Of a DNA stretch of 64,000 bases, positions 1-12,262 are shown piece by piece. The DNA is taken from contig OY728153.1 in the NCBI GenBank assembly GCA_963277665.1, positions 274,758,250 to 274,822,249 on the forward strand. The letters run 5' to 3'. The stretch is from Viscum album. Lineage: Eukaryota > Streptophyta > Magnoliopsida > Santalales > Viscaceae. The position numbers were made by a program, and so were the translations under genes. The notes under the pieces are model-generated. The model was not told where the DNA came from, did not search any database, and saw only the letters and a program-made list of their open reading frames with translations. How positions within the stretch are numbered: position 1 is the first letter of the stretch; every line of letters starts with the position of its first letter.

Positions 1-767
1 GGAGGCGGGTGCTGGTGGGTAGAGGGAGGTGTGGCGAGAGCATAGTAGCAAGGGTGCATCAACAAGGGGTAAAGAGTAATATGGGGTGGCCTTCGCGATG
101 GGGATAAAGAGAGGAGAGAGAGGGCGCCGCCTGCACCGCACACAAGGGTTAAACCCTAGAAAAGTAATAAACAAAAATAAAGATAAAAATAAAATAAAAT
201 TAAATAAAATTAAATTAAATAATAATAATAATAATTTATGTGATTGTAAATAAAACAAATTAATAAAACTTTGATAATAATAATAATGGTAATAGTAAAT
301 CTTTAATAACATTAATAATTTATTTTTACACATTAATAATAATTATTATTATAATCAAACATTAATAAAAATAAAAATAATAACAAATATTTATAACACA
401 TTCATTGATAATATATATACTTATCGGCATTTTCATGTTTATTGGTTTCATTACATCACCACATAACTAAATAATTTAATTATCCTTAAAGGTGGGCAGT
501 TGCACGGTCACCCCGCATGGCTCATTCGACCGTGTGTGGGCCGTACGGTGGCCCCTGCTTACTCTAGCAGTGACCACACAGGTATCCAAATGGACCACAC
601 AACTTCCGCTACAATGCATCGTGTTCATGCACCAGCCTAAAACTTTCAAACTTATCTAAACTTTAAAAATTTGAATTGGATCTCACCCAAACATCGTAAA
701 GAAAAAAAACATCTGACACCATGATAAATAACAGAAATAAAATTATTTGAAATAGGAGGGTGTGAAA
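1..767 (-). mobile_element. Element A: 3' LTR, truncated by the window edge
   Basis: This stretch matches about 6280-7030 along its whole length. Both copies share the GA-rich block, the telomere-like 'aaaccct' stretch, the AT microsatellite-like tract and the 'ccttaaaggtggg' segment. The two copies are the LTRs of one minus-strand element, and the left one is cut by the window start. Its inner border is set by the polypurine tract next to it at 771-782 and by the degenerate terminus GGGTGTGAAA, which on the minus strand would derive from TGTCACACCC. No gene lies in it. Confidence 0.8.
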
Positions 768-1738
768 AATCTCCCCACCATAATGTTTTCTGCCCCCAGA
801 AAACCACAAAAAGACCTAGACCCAGAGACAAATCTCCTTAAGTGTCACCCACATCAAAAAGTTTAAGCACCTCCAGCTGATTGATGCAAACAGACACTGA
901 AAACCCATGACACACAACTAATTCTTAAAACAAAAACATCATAACCACTACAAAACAGAACCTATACTATCCATTTCAACCAATGAGTGAACGAACTTAA
1001 ACCACCTCCGACACTTTTTCCCATAATCCTAGTCCAACGAAAATGTTGGGTGTACTCCAATCCCAACGTTTACCTAAGAGGAAGAACTTAGGATTATGTG
1101 GTTTCACACAAAACCACCAACCACCAAATGATAAATAAAAAAAACTCTGATATTGTCATAGGGAGGCCCGAACAGACTCTCCACCATAAATATTAGTCTA
1201 ACACTAAATTATTTTATGTGTAACTCTACGAGACCCACTGTGGGTCTCCCCACCATAAGAACTGACGAGATTAACTAAACTTGAAGACTTCCACACGAAC
1301 CAAAAACCCCCACCCTGAGGGGGGAAGGAAGGTCCCAACTAATAGAGCATCAAAACTACTTCCATCGCTATATCAACTACGCCGCACCCTCGAAATAACA
1401 CAAACCATACCACGCTAAGGATAAATATTAAACCAAGGACCCTTTTTCACCATTGGGGTTCACTTGACTTCACTACAGCTTCACTCTGGGACCTATGGCT
1501 GAAGTACCGATGATTGAAGCATCTCCTGCCTCGTAGTCAGGATTCAAAAATTCCCAAACATAACACACGAACCTGAATTTAACCAAACAAAATTCCATTA
1601 AAATAGAGGTTTCAAGGAGGTTTGATAAAACCATTCATACAGCTAAAGGAAAAGAAAACCACAAAATGATACAAGAGATGACTACTACATCCAAAGAACA
1701 CAATAAAGAGAAAACCTCAAACCAATCCCCAAACATCT
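768..1738 (-). other. Element A: non-coding 3' internal region
   Basis: This interval lies between the gag relic and the left LTR, where a complete element would carry several kilobases of pol. All three minus frames are broken by frequent stops, and no RT, RNase H or integrase motif is recognisable. With the PBS at 3172, the whole internal region is only about 2.4 kb. Confidence 0.55.
771..782 (-). promoter_or_regulatory. Polypurine tract of element A
   Basis: On the minus strand this reads TATGGTGGGGAG and sits directly inside the left LTR. It is where plus-strand DNA synthesis would be primed. Element C has nearly the same tract (CTATGGTGGGGAGG) before its 3' LTR, which supports both the assignment and the relatedness of A and C. 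Confidence 0.65.
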
Positions 1739-2706
1739 CCCTACTCCTACTGATGGGTGGAGGTGACCTTTGAGGAACCAGGTTTGGCTTTAACATGCTT
1801 CTTTGAAACACCTCAACAGAATCGCTACAAGTGACCTAGACGTCCACAGGTGTGGCATTGTCTGGGAGCACTCGGGCACACCAGACTTTTATGTCCCTTC
1901 TTACCACACTGGTCACAGATCAAGGAAATACGCTATGAGAAAGATGAATAAAGGTTTGAAGGCCTCTTGATTCCTCTACAAGAGCCACCAGCAATAGTTC
2001 ACTTCTGATTCTTCCAATCGCCATCCTCTGCACTACTTCTCAAGGTCGGGGAGGATTTACCACCTCATGCCCTCTTGTGAACTTAGCTTCAGTAAGAAAG
2101 GCTTGCCTCGCAGCATCTCAGAAGGTTGTTAGGTTGAGCTCTTCCACTTTCAACTGAAGTTCAGGTCAGAGTCCATACTCAAATTGCTAAGCCTTCCTAG
2201 GATCATTTTCAACAGAAAAATTGGTCGTACAGAACTAGGTCTAAGAAATGTTGATAAAATTATACCGATTCAACGCCCTGATGAACACAACACAACTACA
2301 TCCTATTACTCATCTTTGTCAACTCAGAGAAATATTGTTGGATAAACGAAGACTTGAAGAACTCCCATGTGAGATATTCTTGAGGATTTCATTGAGACAC
2401 ATACTTACACCATTTCCAGGCTGGACCTTCAAACATAAAGGTATCCAACTTCACCTTCAATGACCCAGGAAACCCAATGAAATTGAAGTTCCTATTAATC
2501 TTCCACAACCACTCCTTTGCCTCAATAGAATCTTCTTGTCCATAAAATATAAGATGGTTAAACTTTAGGAATTCCATAACAAAGTACATAGGATGATCAA
2601 CTGGATGATTTTCTAAGGGCACACCACCCCAAGCTACACCTTTGGAATCCATCAAACGTTCATGGTGGCAAAAAATATCAAACATGGAAACAAATAACTT
2701 AATCAA
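1739..2706 (-). pseudogene. gag: Element A: degraded Gag with two CCHC zinc knuckles
   Basis: The minus-strand frame open from 2706 to 2389 carries the N-terminal half of a Ty3/gypsy Gag, including KEWLWKI and a degenerate 'FEGPAWKWC' at the place of the usual tryptophan motif. Further downstream, after stops and frame changes, 1876-1917 encodes a perfect CX2CX4HX4C knuckle (CDQCGKKGHKSLVC). Positions 1816-1857 encode a second knuckle that contains a stop codon. After the knuckles I see no protease, RT or integrase before the polypurine tract, although about 950 bp remain. Gag would coat the RNA genome in the cytoplasm, but this copy cannot make a full protein. The assignment rests on motif order and position, not on a database search. 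Confidence 0.75.
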
Positions 2707-3171
2707 AACATGGTCAATGCCATTCCAAATTCAACTTTCCAAAATTTCCAAAATAAATCATTACAAAAAAATTATTAAAATTAAATAAGACCCAAACAAT
2801 TCATCAGGGGAAACTAGTGTTGATGGGTGACTCAGACATATGGTTGGCAGATATACACCAGTCACGGAACCGTCACAAAAAGCACTCTAGGGTGATTTTA
2901 CTGGCCCCACATGGATTTCCAAACTATACGAGCTCATGGAGGTCACTTTCCCAACTCCCATTTCATTTATCAATATAAAAAATTCAAAGGAACCAAAAAT
3001 ACACCAACAACCCGGACATCCCTTTGTAACCCAAGGTTAGGAACGAGCAAGGGTTCATGATGTCCTTCTCATTCATACACCTCGAGTCATGACAATTCTA
3101 ATACGTCTACCATGACAACCCCAAATAACAATGGGCGCTCTGAAAAACACGGTCTGCTCAAGAGTCGACCT

Positions 3172-3183
3172 GCTCTGATACCA
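3172..3183 (-). promoter_or_regulatory. Primer-binding site of element A (initiator tRNA-Met)
   Basis: On the minus strand this reads TGGTATCAGAGC, an exact match to the 3' end complement of plant initiator tRNA-Met used by many gypsy and copia elements. It lies three bases inside the inferred right-LTR border at 3187, so it fixes the element's orientation and its 5' end. Confidence 0.85.
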
Positions 3184-3186
3184 TTT

Positions 3187-6100
3187 TTTCACGAACCAAC
3201 CTGGGTCGACCCTGAACCAGTCGCCCAGCCGATCATTGACATAGCCCGAGAGGCATTCCCGATCCTCAGAGGCTAGCGACAAGCACTAGGGAATTAACAG
3301 AGAACAACAGTGGAATGATTTCACCCAAATAAAAATAAACTAAGGAGCCTAAATAAATTAGAACATTACAAAATAAATAAATGACATGAAAGAGAAAGAA
3401 CAGCCAACAACACATACTAATATGACCATGACCAAAACTCCTCATGACCCTGAAATTATCTCACCAATCCACAACCAAATCTCACCCATGGAGAGAAAGC
3501 CTAGGTCGAACCTCCAAAAGAAACAAAAAATAGGAAAAAAACTATAGTCGTGGGTATTAAAACTCAGTAGGGATGCCCAAAAATCTATTCCCAAAGAACT
3601 ACCTTTAAATAAATAATTTACTAATTCCATGTTTGAACTAAATTATATAAAATATGGGTTTCAACAGACAATTTTATTTCTAAAATAAATAATAATCTAT
3701 TTACCTTTTTTAACTTAAAAACAAGTTTAATTTTTGAATGAAAAAGGTGCATTACATTTTTAAAACTTTTTTGTGAGTAATTAAAAATATAAAATATTAG
3801 TTTTTAGTCAAGAGGAAAACCACAGAAACACACCACACACAATAAGGTCAATGGGAAAGTAGAAAATGGAGGCCAGGAACAAAACTAGTCCTCTCAATCG
3901 TCTGCCACATCCAAATAAGTACTAAGGAAAACATGGGTCAAACCTAGGAGCTCGTGAAAAATCCAGAACATACTCTACATGTGACTCATCATGAAGACAT
4001 GACTACTCTCGATGGCATCATAATTCCCAAACACTCAGTGTTTCCCTACCTGGACTAATCAAGGGCCCCAATCCCCTAGCAGAGCAATGTCCGTAATTCG
4101 GGCCACTATCCAGTGCATATTCTAAACTAGTGCAACAATCATTCTCATAAAATTAACTCACTATGCCAAGTTCCAATGTGAACACGTGTAATAAAAATGT
4201 GGTGAGTCAACAATTTCAATCAATAAACAAATTACAATGCACAAACATCACTCCCAACAACCTAAAAAATCAACGTGCACAATAAGATCACCCCTGAGTC
4301 ACCCCAAATAAAGTTTTCCAAAATAATTTATTTTATCAAAGTGCCAAAAAAGCCTTATAAAAATTTTAAAAGAAACACAATTTCTCAAGTGAAACCAAAA
4401 CATTTGCTCACGTGGTAGAAGAAAACATTTTCTATAAATCCAGAACCACACTTTCAAATCTGTGAATTATGTTCAAAGGACAAATGGGCATTCTATCACT
4501 ATTTTCCGTAAATTCATCAGGAAAATAATTCAAGTTTCATGCATAAAATAAACAGATTCATTTACATCAAGTCATTATTTCAAAAATAATTATCTAATAC
4601 TATTTATATTTTATTAAAAATCAATGAAATATAAAGAAATTAATAAATTCTAAATTTAATGGTGAGTGTAGTGGGGGCCTACCTCAACTCATAGTCCAAG
4701 CACGATGACATGAAACATCTCGAGCAAGTGCACAAGCACGCACAAGGTGATGATCACAATATCGCGGGGTTACCTCGCCAATGTGCTGCAATAAATGCAC
4801 AATAACTAAAATATATAAACACAAACTTAAAAAAATCCAAACAAACAAAAAATGAAAAATAAACACCTCAACAAGTATTCAAAACACAACTCGTACCATC
4901 TACATTATTTAATAAAACACCTTAAAATTTATGAAACAATTTTCAAAAAGTATCTCACATATTTACACACCCAAAACCCCTTCAAACCATCTTTTATGAC
5001 CAATCAGAGATCCCCAACATACCTAAACAAAAAAATGCATGACTTCTACAGTCGAACAAACTAATTTCACAACTTAATAAAAATACACCACACGTAAAAA
5101 ATACATCTTGAAACCCTACACACACGTCTTTAAAAACCATAATCCAAAAGTCCACTTTTTAAATCAAGAGAACCTCAAAATATTCCCAAAACATAATATA
5201 CACCACATAAAATATTTAACAAACCAGTTAAAAGTTTATAAATAATTTGAAATAACAACGCAAGGCTTTTATTTCATAAACATACCCAAAAACCCTATCT
5301 TTAAGTCCAACTGCAAACCAAGACTATTTCAAGTTTTGATTCGAAGTAGTTTCATAATTTAATAAATTATTCAAACTTATAAAATACTTATAGTAAATAA
5401 AAAAACTTTTCACACACACAATATACCAAATTTTTACATTGAACACTCATTTAAAGAAATTTCACATAAAATAAATTATTTTATACATTACAACTCACTA
5501 ATTAATTATCCAAAACATTGTGAAATACATGAAATAGGTGAATCTTAAATCAAGAAGAATTTTTCGATGGGAGAACTCACCTAAACCGATGAACAACACC
5601 CCAAAATATGTGTGAAACACTATTCTCACCTCAACCTCATGCTTTCGAAATTGAATTAAACCCTATGCAACCGACATTGGACCCAAAATGAAGGATAACT
5701 CAAGAAATTGAACCCCAAAAAATAGAGTTTTAGAAAAAACTAAATCCTCCTAAAATAAACTACTAACCAAAAACCCTTACCGATAGGAAAAACCATGGCT
5801 AGGGGGGTTTGAGATTCCAGTGGGTGTGTGCTGGCAAGGTTAGTCACAAAAAAAGGGTGGTGGCACCAGCATGAGGACTCGCTTTCCGGAATGAGGCCGG
5901 TAGGGGAAGTGGGTCGCCGGCAGGGCATGGGATGGTTGTGGGTCTGCTCGTCTGCAGGTCATCTCGCAGGGATGGAGGGGTGCGCACCAGACAATGGGAG
6001 TAGGGGGTGTCGTCGGACGCTGGAGTTGGTTGTAGCTGATGGAGAATCGACCGGAAGTTGCCGTAGATGGGTGGAGTTGCAGCATGATAGGAAGGTCATG

Positions 6101-7030
6101 AAAGGGGTTGGAGTGCCCAACTAAGGGGAATCGCTAGCCGGATGGAGTAGGAAAGAGGTGCTGGGGTCGGAACGTGCTGGCTGGAGGTGGTCAGAGGGTG
6201 TGCGGGGTGGCAGCCAGACAAAAGTATAGGACAAGTGGAGGGCACGTGGGAGGGGATGCGGCCTACTCGTGCGGACTGCTGGAGTCAGGTGCTGGAAGGC
6301 TGTGGGAGTCACAACAAGGGTGCAACATCAAGGGCGCTAAAACAAGGGGTAAGGAGTAACTGGGGGTAGCCTTTGTGATAGGGAGAAAGAGAGGAGAGAG
6401 AGGGTGCCGCTTGCACCGCACATAAGGGGTAAACCCTAAAAAAAGTACTAAACAAAAATAAAATTAAATTAAAATTTAAAAAATTAATAATAATAATAAT
6501 TTACAGGATTATAAATAAAAAAAATTAATAAATCTTTGATAACAACAATAATGGTAATACTAAATCTTTAATAACATTAATAATTTATTTTAAGACATTA
6601 TTAATTATAATAATTATAATAAAACATTAATAAAAATAATAATAACAACAAATCTTTATAACACATTCATTGATAATATATATATTTATCTACATTGTCA
6701 TGTTTATTTGTTTCATTACATCACCACCTAACTAATTAATTTAATTAACCTTAAAGGTGGGAGGTTTCAGGGTCGCCCCACACGGCTTAGTCAACCATGC
6801 GTAGGCTGTGTGGTGGCCCCTTCTCACTCCAGTAGTGAGCACACGAGTATCCAAACTGACCGCATGACTTCCGCTAAAATGCACGAGGCTCGTGCACTGA
6901 CCTAAAACTTGTAAAATTTTCCAAACACCAAAAATTTGAACCAGGTCTCACCCAAACTTCGAAAAGAAAAAAAACCTGACGCCAAGATAAATAATAGAAA
7001 TAGAATTATTTGAAAAAGGTTAGGGTGATA
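3187..7030 (-). mobile_element. Element A: 5' LTR (3.84 kb)
   Basis: The left border is set by the PBS and by the terminus TTTCACGAACC. The reverse complement matches the GGTTCGTGA(CA) ends of element C's LTRs. The right border (AGGGTGATA) is where similarity to the left LTR stops. The LTR is AT-rich except for a GC-rich block at about 5780-6440. Short open frames there, on both strands, carry no recognisable domain and are treated as chance. A minus-strand pyrimidine-rich tract (CTCTCTCTCC) lies at about 6390-6405, and AT-rich trinucleotide tracts occur at about 6480-6500. No host gene is seen. Confidence 0.75.
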
Positions 7031-7158
7031 GTTTATGTATGTAAAATATTTTCCAAGTCTGCTAAACTGATTGGTCCTTAAAGTTATGATTCCTTGTAAT
7101 CATGCCAATGTACTAAAATAATTCTTAGGCTTGGGGATTTTGGGATCAGGGCATTAGA
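7031..7158 (+). mobile_element. 3' terminal fragment of a G-related LTR
   Basis: This piece aligns with the last ~130 bp of element G's LTRs (45470-45593 and 51650-51773). Shared blocks include GTTTATG.ATGTA, TTTCCAAG, CTAAACT, GATCATGCCAATGT-like sequence and a terminus GGGATCAGGGCATTAGA that matches GGGGTCGGGGCGTTACA. It begins exactly where element A ends. It is therefore probably the right-hand part of an older LTR into which A inserted, with the other half lying left of the window. Confidence 0.65.
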
Positions 7159-7179
7159 TTTTTTCCCCACTCCAAACAT

Positions 7180-8300
7180 TAATCTCCTCAATAGCATCTT
7201 CTAATTTAGTATTAATATCAACTCTTCCTTCAACTTCTTCTTCATCGTTATTTCTTTTTCATGTTGTCTAGAAGCTACCTACGACATACACCATAGTTTT
7301 TTTCTATAATCCATGTTGTTCTCTATCTCTTCCACCTTAGATTCTTTTGAAATATCATTTTATTGTGAAATAAGATTCTTATTTTTGAATAAATTTCTCT
7401 TAAAAAAATTCTTACCTTTCACATAGGCTAAATACTTATTCGTGGTAATTTCAACTTTATCTTAATTATCATCTTTAAACTTCATGGGGCACCAAGATGT
7501 AAGATTTCCAACATTTCCTCATCAAAAGAATGCAACTAGAAGTTTTACTTTGAACTTTCCTTTTCCCCTTTATAGATTCGAGTAACGTAATGTCATGACC
7601 CTATCTATCTCTTATTCTTCTTGTACATCATCAGTAGTGACCTTATTTATGGCCTTGAATTCCCCTTTTTGGAATTCCATTTTTCATAGACTCAATATCT
7701 TAATTTCCCATTTCACATAAGACAAGAGTATCGTAAATGCTATCTAGTGTCAGCTCCTTTGTATCTTTATCTTCCAGTACAATGAATTTCGGATTGAACC
7801 AAGGTCGAAGTCTTCTCAGGATGTGATTGATGATATTTATGTCATCAAGGGTTTCTTAAAGACCACACATATCTTCAACAACAACATTCACCCGGTCAAA
7901 TAATGCATCTACATACTCATTAGGGTTCATTATTAGGTCATCATATTTTTTCCATAGAAATTTTAATTTGTATTTTATCATATTTGAATCACTTACATAG
8001 ATATTTAACATATTTTCCCCATTGAATGAATTGACTTACATCACATTACTTTTTTATATATTGCATTCGAAAATTCTCCCCCTAAATCATTGATTCTTCT
8101 AGAATTAGAGACCAATTTCCTTTGGTTAGCTTCTGATAAATCACCTTGTACACACTATCTAAAATACAATGTATTTATACTGTAAATACATCCATACCTA
8201 AATATTAGCAGTAGTGCTTCATCTGATTTTGCCATAATTGAAAATTTTTTCCATTGAAGATCGGAATCCCTTAATGATTAACAACCTCCATTGAAGCCAT
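7180..8300 (-). pseudogene. gag: Ty1/copia Gag pseudogene (UBN2/DUF4219-like)
   Basis: A minus-strand ATG at 8300 opens a frame that contains IPIFNGKNFQLWQNQM. This resembles the N-terminal motif of plant copia Gag proteins, in which a 'F.G.NF..W...M' core precedes the UBN2 domain. About 100 codons further on, 7730-7960 encodes NPNEYVDALFDRVN and INHILRRLRPWFNPK, the hallmark spacing of UBN2 (the 'I...L..L...F' core). Several in-frame stops interrupt it. Downstream, toward 7180, the frame is lysine-rich and then lost. No protease or integrase follows because the sequence is cut by the LTR fragment at 7158. It is dead, and probably one of the older layers in this part of the window. Confidence 0.7.
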
Positions 8301-8339
8301 TGATATAGAAACAATGATATTAAACTTTCTCTTTGATAA

Positions 8340-8711
8340 AAATTTTTATACTAAGAAGGTAAAATACCCAGAGAAGGGGGTGAATTAGGGTATGACATAT
8401 TAAAAAAACATCCCCTTCATATCGTGTTTTGTTATTAAACAAAACACTCTTCTCTCTCTTTCCCATAGTATTGTTTGAATAGAAATGAAAGGATGTAGGA
8501 GTCAAAAAATATACATGGTTCAACCACACCGGGTTACATCCAAGAAGTATACAAATACAATGTGCCTATATAACTAATCCACTAAAGTGAAATGCTGATA
8601 CAATGTTTGGAGGGGAGTGACTATCCCTCCTATTTTATAACTATTAATAATTTGAAACCTCACTACTCACTAAACTGATGTTTGTTCCCTGATATATTGG
8701 AATATTATTTA
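8340..8711 (-). mobile_element. Copia 5' LTR end and degenerate PBS
   Basis: Upstream of the copia gag start, the minus strand reads CCCTAATTCACCCCCTTCTC. After a short gap it reads TTAGTATAAAAATT (about 8339-8352), which looks like a decayed tRNA-Met PBS. A C-rich LTR tail just before the PBS is common in plant copia elements. Further out, GTGTGGTTGAACCATGTA (about 8510-8530) resembles the region near the transcription start of copia LTRs. The outer part is cut off by element B at 8712. Confidence 0.45.
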
Positions 8712-11700
8712 TAGGGACCATAGCCTTTTACAAATATTATTACATGATTTTAAGTATAATTAACCATTTAATTAAAATCCAAGGATCGTAAAGTCTAGTT
8801 TCATTATATTATTAGGTACATAAAACTGAAAACATGGAAATAGAATAAAAAATATTTATTTCAATCAGCCATAAATATATCCTATATTCCATTGAAATCT
8901 GACACATGAATAGGATAACTTGGGGAATAAATGAACAAACAGAGTGATCTAAAAATACAATTAAGGGTATAAAAATAGGAATAAAACAAAGAACATGGGT
9001 TAGAAGGCATAATATTATGACATAAAAAGGCATGGATATTGAATAAAAATAAAGAAGAATAACATGTAGAGAATATGGAAATGTAATAATGGAATAATAG
9101 GAATTTGGTTCCAATACAAAACATCACATAAGAATAATTAAAGGCTAACTTCCAAGACCAGTTCACATGGAGAACAAAGTCCCATATAGGAATCAAGTTC
9201 ACTCCCTGTCCCAACATAATGTCCCATAAGACTAAAAATTACCCAATGAATTAGAGCACTATCTAGGAACACCCATAATAACATGTTCATGAATATGTGT
9301 TCCACATGAAGAATCAAACATAAACATAAGGTTTACACATGGAAGGAAATGGGTATAATAATAATATCATAAGGCATAATCAAAGCATGTATCGTGATGG
9401 TGTCCATGAAAGAATATATTTAAAACAAACATGGACAATAATAATGTAAAAATAGGCATATATCATGATAATCTTTGTCCAAATTAATTGAAAACATGTA
9501 AAAAGGGTGTTTAAGAAACATTAGAAATGATCTACTTTAGTGCGATTTAAGTGAAAATTTCATTGATTCTTTAAAATGAAAAAAGGCATGATTGTTTGTA
9601 TAAAACAAGAAATGAACCAAGATATTTTTTAATGTTAAATGATATATTTTATTAAAATAATGGTGTCTTAAAATAGAATATGTATGGTACTTGAAAATGG
9701 ATAATAATTTGAGAAGTTCCCTTTAATTGAGCTTTCTTATCGAGAGGAAATAGGAATGGAACCCTATAAAACATGTATTTACCCTTCCAATAATGAATAA
9801 TTAGGATAATAAAATATGTTGGGAACATACACATATAATTTTGGAGTATTACAGAAGAATAATTAAGTATTACATTAGGATAAATAGACAGAAAGTGTAA
9901 CTCAACGGAAAAAATGGGTGGTTGGAAATAATCCCTTACCATATGTCCAAAAGTGTTTTGTACCTGTTCTTAATGTCCTGAATAATAAAATTAAAATCAT
10001 TAATTAGTTAATTTAGAACCATTTATACATTTATTTTATATAAATTAATTTTATTAATTTCATTGATGGACTTTTTTATGAGTTATAAGATATAATTTCG
10101 TTTTTCGGGAGTGTCCATTTCCTTAGTTTTCGAGATTGGTTCACTTGTATAAATGAATGAAAAATCATGTAAAATGAGAATAGATATCCATAATTGAAGT
10201 TATATGTTATTATTAAAAATCCATAATATTAAATGATTATATAATTAATTAGGACATTTATGGTGAGGATGAACCATTATATAATACGTTAGTGATAATC
10301 ATTTATATTTTTTTGGTGGTTTTTTTATCATCACAACTTAGTTTTGTTTCACTATTTATTATTGTATATAAAAGTAGTTTCATAATAAAAATAGGGATAT
10401 AAAATAAATTAAACCATCGGTACTAACCTTTATAATGGATTTATTTCCATCCTTGAAGGCGGTGAAGGAAAATGAAAACTTTTTATCCTCGAATGTGATA
10501 AATCAACACCTCATTGATGATGTTTTCATTTTTAGAATAATGGGAAGTGGAAAAGAGGCTTTATGGTGTATTTTACATTATAATAAAAAAATTAAGTTAT
10601 ATATTAGATACTATATTTATAATTCATGTTTGGATATAGGAGTATATGAGAATACTAGAAAAGAAAACAAAGTGAAAAGAAAATACAGCAAAATAGGATT
10701 TAAACGCTAAAATGTTTCTCCTTGAGAACCTCCGTAGAGAAATTGGTTTTAGTATTTTGTTGAGACCAGAACCTCTTGGATGTGGGGATGATTCTTGGGA
10801 ATATTATTGGATAGAAATTGGTCAAGCCTCGAGGCTTAATAGTGTTGAGAAGGAGAGGTGGTGAGAGTGGTATTTATAGTGGAGGAGAGGGGTGTTTTTT
10901 ATTAGTTTATTCATTTGTTTATTATTTCGGATCAAGACTATGAATAGTGTAGATTATTTTGAATAATTACATTAAAAAGATCATGTTATTTCTAAAAAAT
11001 GGTTATTACATCATAAAAACATCATCCATTACTCAATAATCCTTGTATATAGCTTATACTGTAAATTACCTTATCTCGCTATTCAAAAAATATTCTACAA
11101 TTTTAGAAAAATATCAAAAATTTACCCTAACAATTTCAAAATGTTTATAATTAAAAAATATACAATATTTTATTAAAATATTTTTCAAATTATGATAAAT
11201 TTAATTTTTATTTAAAATCATCATTTATTCAAAAAAATACCAATTTAAAAATTACAATTGATTTTATAAAACATTGAAATCTTAATTAAGGTCTCATAAA
11301 TTTATCTTATAATCATAATACAAAAAAATTTTAATTTATGAATCTATTTTTTGAAAATAAATTTTCTTTTAAATCATTATATTATTTATAAAATTGTAAA
11401 TAAATATTTATGTTTCACAGAAGTAAAAAATTTAATTTATCATTTTCAAAATATTTATTTCCTTATACTATGATAAAATTATATCATATTTTCATTTATA
11501 AGATAAATAAATATTATTTATACTTTCATTGGTGGGTTTACTATTCTATTGGTTGGTTTACTATTCATACGGGTCATATTACTACTCCAAAGTTTATGTT
11601 ACTATTCCATTGGTATAATTTTCTTAATTTCTGAAAAATCCTCTTATTTCATTAATTATTCATGTATAAATTTTTTTTTGTTATTTATATGATTTTATAT

Positions 11701-11765
11701 GATTTATACTATATAAAATAATTATAATAAGGTAAACTTCATTTATATAATTATGGGTTGTTATA
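8712..11765 (-). mobile_element. Element B: 3' LTR
   Basis: This is the left copy of the B LTR. It starts at TAGGGACCATAGCC (right copy TGGGGACCCTAGCC) and ends at GGGTTGTTATA (right copy GGTTGTTACA). On the minus strand the ancestral termini would be TGTAACAACC...GGTCCCCA. It holds no gene; short open frames in it (for example 8812-9217) have counterparts only as LTR sequence in the other copy. Confidence 0.85.
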
Positions 11766-11778
11766 TTCTCCCCCCATT
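11766..11778 (-). promoter_or_regulatory. Polypurine tract of element B
   Basis: The minus strand reads AATGGGGGGAGAA immediately before the 3' LTR start. This is the G-rich tract expected for plus-strand priming in gypsy elements. Confidence 0.8.
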
Positions 11779-11907
11779 ATGAAATTTCTCCCTCAAATTT
11801 TCATTTTACAGACTATGGAGAAATCTAGTGAGGGAACCTATTCTAAATTTCTTCCTCCAGTTACCATGTTACCTTTTTATACTTATGTTCCTTCCATAGT
11901 AATTTGA

Positions 11908-12257
11908 CTAGGTGAGTGGTCTTTTTTGTAGATCTTTAAGTCGATGATCCAAGATCTTCATTGGATAATCCTCATAAGTGATATCATTTTCAAACAATAC
12001 CACCTCTGAATTCAGAACATGTGAGGGATCTGTTGTGAACATCCCCAAGAGGTATATGTAGAATACATAGAGTACTTGACACATGGTTGGTGTAAGTTCT
12101 AGTTGATATGATAAAACTCTAATACGATCAAGAATCTTTGTGTGGCTGATGTACCAGGGAATTATCTTTCCATTCTTCCCAAATCTCATGATCCTCTTCC
12201 ATGGACATATACAGAGGAATATCATGTCCCCAACCATAAAATCTAGATCCCATCAAT
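11908..12257 (-). pseudogene. int: Element B: integrase C-terminal part (left piece of split gene)
   Basis: The minus-strand frame from 12237 to 11908 contains the GDMIFL motif, then RFGKNGKI and LDRIRVLSYQLEL, then DPSHVL and YEDYPMKILD. That is the order of the C-terminal DNA-binding domain and the start of the chromodomain region of Tekay-type integrases. It is the tail of the gene whose catalytic core lies at 22684 onward; element C separates the two. A stop codon lies just upstream of the GD motif. Confidence 0.85.
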
Positions 12258-12262
12258 GATTT
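12258..12262. repeat. Candidate target-site duplication of element C, left copy (GATTT)
   Basis: These five bases precede C's 5' LTR; the right partner is AATTG at 22684-22688. Each differs by one base from GATTG. One copy of GATTG keeps B's integrase frame continuous across the junction, so GATTG is the likely original target. This is inferred, because both copies have mutated. Confidence 0.5.

Noticed and set aside
150..165. Telomere-like 'aaaccct' near the left end, repeated at about 6430
   Set aside because: Only one unit occurs in each LTR copy, with no tandem array, so it is not a telomeric repeat.
5828..6369. Several overlapping open frames of 60-98 codons on both strands
   Set aside because: They lie in the GC-rich part of element A's LTR, where stops are rare by composition. 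No domain is recognisable and both strands are open at once, so they are treated as chance.
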